A DNA stretch of 64,000 bases from Hyphomicrobiales bacterium (GTDB taxonomy: Bacteria > Pseudomonadota > Alphaproteobacteria > Rhizobiales > Xanthobacteraceae), in assembly GCA_017305555.1 (NCBI GenBank), contig JAFKKM010000014.1, positions 1 to 64,000 of the forward strand, written 5' to 3'. The position numbers and the translations under genes were made by a program. Position 1 is the stretch's first letter. Every line of letters starts with the position of its first letter. The notes beneath the pieces are model-generated. The model was not told the origin of the DNA. It did not search any database and saw only the letters and a list, made by a program, of their open reading frames with translations. Positions 61,161-64,000 of the stretch are shown here, piece by piece.

Positions 61161-62096
61161 ATGAACGAGTTCGGATTCTCGACCGCCATTTCGACCGATG
61201 GCTCTGTTCTGTCGAGCCCCTGGTGTGCTCCGATGCAGATGCTGGCCGAACAATCCTATGACGGCCACGCCTCGATTCACGATGACGCGACCGCACAGAA
61301 GCTCGGGTTTCGTGGCGGCACGATCGAGGGGCCGACCCATTTCAGTCAGTTCGTTCCGCTCGGTGTATCGCTCTGGGGGCAGGAGTTTCTCGAAAGCGGC
61401 TGCATCTCCGCGCATTATCGCAATGCCGTTTTCGAAGGCGAGGAAGTCCGTGCGCTCCTGAATTCGCCGGTGGCCGGTAGCACCCATGCAGAAATCTGGA
61501 TGGAGAAAAAGGACGGCACGGAAGTTTTGCGCGGCTCGATATCGCTGGCCCGCGATCCGTCGGAGACGGCATTGGAGCTCAGGGTCGGCGGTTTGAAACC
61601 TGTCGGGCAACTCGTCATCCTGCGTGATATCCGTGTCGGTATGAGGTCGAAGCGACAGAAGGTCCGGATGGATTTTTCGCAGAACATGGGCGCGCTCTAC
61701 CCGTTCTCCCTGAACCAGAAACTTCAGAAGATCACCCAACCGTCGTCGTGGTACACGCCGCAGGGCGGATCATCGACGCCGTGGGGGAAGCCGATCATAC
61801 CGATGGAGATGATCAGCGTACTGCTCAATCACAACGCGAAGGTTGATCCGTTCCCGGTTCGCGGCTCATCTGTCGGCCTATTTGCCGATCAGGAAATCAA
61901 GCTGATTAAGGGGCCTCTTTTCGTCGGCGAGGACTACGAGATCGAGCGGGAAGTCGTGGCGCTCAGTGAAAGCAAACGCACTGAGAGCATGTGGGTTCGC
62001 ACGTCGGTCTATCGACCGGGAGCGAATGAGGTAATCGCTACCATGTTGCTCAACAGCGCCAGCCTCAAGGAATCGTTCGTGGAAACGGGCCACTAG
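61161..62096 (+). CDS. Probable double-hotdog (MaoC-like) protein of unknown role
   Basis: I do not recognise a named family. The 311 aa product looks like two hotdog halves. The first (KLGFRGGTIEGPTHFSQFVPLGVSLWG, then an extended-strand stretch CISAHYRNAVFEGEEVRALL) resembles the MaoC central helix and strand. The second ends with LFADQEIKLIKGPLFVGEDYEIEREVVALSESKRTESMWVRTSVY. The hydratase Asp/His pair is not clearly kept. AAGGGA precedes the ATG. It ends in a 4 bp tail-to-tail overlap with GntR. Its neighbours suggest an acyl-CoA substrate. Confidence 0.75.
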   Translation: MNEFGFSTAISTDGSVLSSPWCAPMQMLAEQSYDGHASIHDDATAQKLGFRGGTIEGPTHFSQFVPLGVSLWGQEFLESGCISAHYRNAVFEGEEVRALLNSPVAGSTHAEIWMEKKDGTEVLRGSISLARDPSETALELRVGGLKPVGQLVILRDIRVGMRSKRQKVRMDFSQNMGALYPFSLNQKLQKITQPSSWYTPQGGSSTPWGKPIIPMEMISVLLNHNAKVDPFPVRGSSVGLFADQEIKLIKGPLFVGEDYEIEREVVALSESKRTESMWVRTSVYRPGANEVIATMLLNSASLKESFVETGH

Positions 62097-62845
62097 CCTG
62101 AGGAGATCGCGCTGAGATCGCCCGCTTCCTTGCGCAAGTCTGTCAGCACGGCGAGCGCGCGATCACGGTCGTTTTCAAGCAACACGCGAAGACTTCGAAC
62201 CGCCGTTTCCGGGTCCCGCTTTCGGACCGCTTCCAGAGTTTCCGCCATCAGATCCGCAGCCTCGCGGCGCACATCCTGGGTAAGATAATCGAGCGGCGTT
62301 TTCCAGATCGTTGCCCAAACGGTCTGGTTGGCGAGGTCGATCGACAACTCGAGCAGAAGCTCGTTGCCGGAACCGTGCGCGATGGTTCGCACGGCGCGCG
62401 TGGTCACCCGGGCAAACGCAATCGGGTCCCCGTTCTCGACCATGCCGTTAAGTTCGGTGCAGCGGCGCGCCAGTGTTTCAACGTAGCTTTCGACCGGCGA
62501 AGTCGCCATCGTTTGGGCCGCCAGTAGCGAGAGCGCGAGACGAACGTTGAAAAGATCGGCGATCGATTTCAGTGAGAGCGGTCGCACGTAAGCGCCACGG
62601 CGCGGTAGCAAATCGACCATTCGCCGCCGTTCGAGAATGCGCAGCGCCTCGCGAACCGGCCCGCGGCTAACCCCGAAGGTTTGTGCGAGGTCGAGCTCGA
62701 TCAGCCGTTCGCCGGCTTTACGTCGGCCCGCGACGATGTCGGCACCCAATTCCTCAGCAAGCTGCTCGGGGATCGTCCGCGGTGAAAATCGGGCGTCTAC
62801 GTCGCTGTCGTTCACCGCCGCCAGTTTCAGAAGGGGCGCTGCCAT
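62093..62845 (-). CDS. GntR-family regulator with an atypical FCD domain
   Basis: The 250 aa protein has a winged helix (LAEELGADIVAGRRKAGERLIELDLAQTFGVSRGPVREALRILERRRMVDLLPRRGAYV). In the helical ligand domain the usual metal His residues are not seen (VRTIAHGSGN and REAADLMAETLEAVRKRDPE stand at these places), so effector binding may be metal-free. I use ATG 62845 with GGAG upstream; a TTG at 62911 is far in frame. A strong inverted repeat lies 61 bp upstream, probably for autoregulation and control of the ABC gene at 63237. Confidence 0.87.
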   Translation of the reverse strand: MAAPLLKLAAVNDSDVDARFSPRTIPEQLAEELGADIVAGRRKAGERLIELDLAQTFGVSRGPVREALRILERRRMVDLLPRRGAYVRPLSLKSIADLFNVRLALSLLAAQTMATSPVESYVETLARRCTELNGMVENGDPIAFARVTTRAVRTIAHGSGNELLLELSIDLANQTVWATIWKTPLDYLTQDVRREAADLMAETLEAVRKRDPETAVRSLRVLLENDRDRALAVLTDLRKEAGDLSAISSG

Positions 62846-62905
62846 GACCTGCTCCAGTCCTTTTAAGGCCGGCGAGGCGACCTCGTCTTCAGTTATAACT
62901 CGATT

Positions 62906-62927
62906 TGTCAATTGTTGACAATTGACA
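62906..62927. promoter_or_regulatory. 22 bp inverted repeat, candidate GntR operator
   Basis: Arms TGTCAATTG and CAATTGACA are perfect 9 bp complements around TTGA. A second, overlapping repeat TTGTCAA-TTG-TTGACAA is also present, so there are two nested dyads. AT content is well above the surroundings. It lies in front of the GntR gene and 310 bp before the peptide-ABC gene. Confidence 0.6.
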
Positions 62928-63236
62928 GGAGTTGGCTTTTATAGCCTCACATGATCCGCCAACAAGATTTTTGCGGTTTCTATCGCCGACAGAATTCTTT
63001 TGTTTGCAACGATTTAGCCGATTCTCGCGCGTAAGCGCAAAAACGATCGGACCCCGGCGCCAAGATCGGGTTGATCGGGAAGGAGCGACTCGCGTGAGGC
63101 AGTCAGCCGGAAAACTGGTCTTCCTGACTTCTATGACGGGCCGAGGTGGCAATCGCCTCTTGGCTGGAGAACCTGTCGCGCGGGCAATGGCTTGCTGTCG
63201 CAACTCGATGTTCTCAGCATCCGAGATGGCTTGATC
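62928..63236. other. Intergenic region without a gene
   Basis: The 309 bp between the inverted repeat and the ABC ATPase gene hold only short arginine-rich frames with no ribosome site. The left part is AT-rich and could hold the divergent promoters. I see no RNA gene or riboswitch. Confidence 0.5.
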
Positions 63237-64000
63237 ATGGCGGCCGCATCGACCTCTTTTCAGTCTGCTCCAACACAAACGAACGCGCATCGTACGAGCA
63301 GCGCATCGACGGATGCGCTGCTTGACGTGCGCGCGCTGTCGCTGGCCTTCCAGACCTCCGAAGGAGAATTGCCGATCATTCGCGAGGTCAGCTTTTCGGT
63401 TGCGCCGGGCGAGCGGGTCGGAATTGTTGGCGAGAGCGGTTGTGGAAAGACCGTCACGGGATTGTCCCTGTTGCGGCTTCTTCCGGAACAGACGGCGCGC
63501 CTGTCCGGGCAGATCCTGTTCGAAGGGCGCGATCTCGCGACGTTGTCGGCGCGGCAGATGCGCGCCGTGCGCGGGCGCGACATGGCGATGATCTTCCAGG
63601 AGCCGATGAGTGCGCTCGATCCGGTCTTCACCGTCGGCGAGCAGATCGGCGAAGCCTATCGGGCGCATTTCCCCGTCGACCGCAAGGAAGCGCGGCAACG
63701 TGCCATTGCGGCGTTGGCGGAAGTCGGCATTCCGGCGCCGGAGCGTCGCTGCGACGAATATCCGCATCAACTCTCGGGCGGGATGCGTCAGCGCGTGATG
63801 ATCGCGATGGCGCTGATCTGTCAACCGAAGCTTTTGATCGCCGACGAGCCGACCACCGCGCTCGACGTGACGGTGCAGTCGCAGATCACGGATCTGTTGC
63901 GCACGCTCAGCGAACGCACCGGCACGGCGCTGTTGTTCATCACGCACGACCTCGGCGTTGTCGCCGAAACCTGCACCCGGATGATCACGATGTATGCGGG
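63237..64000 (+). CDS. Oligopeptide/dipeptide-type ABC ATP-binding protein (3' end missing)
   Basis: About 254 residues are seen. After a serine/threonine-rich start of some 25 residues come [26 protein letters not shown], Walker [10 protein letters not shown], the Q-loop [20 protein letters not shown], signature [15 protein letters not shown] and Walker [17 protein letters not shown], all typical of DppD/OppD. It could be a DppD-type subunit or the first half of a DppD-DppF fusion; the window ends too early to say. The ATG at 63237 has no strong ribosome site. No binding-protein or permease gene precedes it. Confidence 0.9.
   Translation, partial: MAAASTSFQSAPTQTNAHRTSSASTDALLDVRALSLAFQTSEGELPIIREVSFSVAPGERVGIVGESGCGKTVTGLSLLRLLPEQTARLSGQILFEGRDLATLSARQMRAVRGRDMAMIFQEPMSALDPVFTVGEQIGEAYRAHFPVDRKEARQRAIAALAEVGIPAPERRCDEYPHQLSGGMRQRVMIAMALICQPKLLIADEPTTALDVTVQSQITDLLRTLSERTGTALLFITHDLGVVAETCTRMITMYA

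Noticed and set aside
1-64000. CRISPR array, rRNA, insertion sequence or defence system
   Set aside because: I saw no regularly spaced short repeats, no rRNA segments, no transposase domain and no known defence proteins; the only mobile-element trace is the integrase remnant.

Overview
The window looks like an accessory, catabolism-rich stretch of an alphaproteobacterial chromosome, most like the Bradyrhizobium/Rhodopseudomonas/Afipia group. That placement is an inference from high GC, dense aromatic and acyl-CoA catabolic operons, many ABC importers of the Liv and NitT/TauT types, Cox-type molybdenum hydroxylase genes and a tRNA-Met with an integrase remnant beside it. About 60 genes are supported. 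Most long overlapping frames on the opposite strands are shadows and are left out.

Region A (1-4618, minus strand) is one operon: NitT/TauT permease, substrate-binding protein, ATPase, an enolase-superfamily enzyme and a Gfo/Idh/MocA oxidoreductase cut by the window edge. A TetR gene (4810-5505) lies upstream. Region B (about 5510-6920) is an island scar: a broken low-GC coding remnant, a tyrosine-recombinase gene reduced to its N-terminal part, and an intact tRNA-Met(CAT) with a good promoter. Region C (7414-9389) carries a Tm-1-like/UPF0261 protein and a HAD hydrolase.

Region D (9481-35778) is a large aromatic or N-heteroatom catabolic island. It holds MarR and GntR regulators, a LigB/LigA-type class III extradiol dioxygenase, a Liv-type importer with a DUF1989 protein and an acetamidase/formamidase, a YtcJ-like amidohydrolase, an HSL-type esterase, two Crp/Fnr regulators, a two-component flavin monooxygenase (reductase plus acyl-CoA-dehydrogenase-fold oxygenase), two RidA proteins, a class I (VOC) extradiol dioxygenase, a second Liv importer with a LivM-LivG fusion, a second YtcJ-like amidohydrolase, an HpaE/AmnC-like semialdehyde dehydrogenase and a cyclase-family hydrolase. 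Together they could import a nitrogen-containing aromatic or amide, remove side groups, hydroxylate it, cleave the ring and deaminate the product. The substrate is not deducible from sequence alone.

Region E (35909-49710) reads as an acyl-CoA module: acyl-CoA ligase, two MaoC hydratases, TetR, an indolepyruvate-type 2-oxoacid:ferredoxin oxidoreductase, an isovaleryl-CoA-dehydrogenase-like enzyme, both subunits of a methylcrotonyl-CoA-carboxylase-like enzyme, a TRAP binding protein and a CitE-like lyase. It fits a leucine/isovalerate-type route. Two related CTAAC-N4-GTTAG sites suggest common control by the TetR protein.

Region F (49735-62096) begins with a tandem-HxlR regulator facing an ABC binding-protein gene across a direct repeat. 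It continues with a thioesterase, CoxG, an enoyl-CoA hydratase, CoxM, CoxS, an AHL-lactonase-like hydrolase, CoxL (not of the CO-oxidising type), an SDR lacking the catalytic Tyr and Lys, an acyl-CoA ligase and an unassigned double-hotdog protein. Region G (62093-64000) has a GntR gene with a strong inverted repeat upstream and the start of an oligopeptide-type ABC ATPase gene running off the window.
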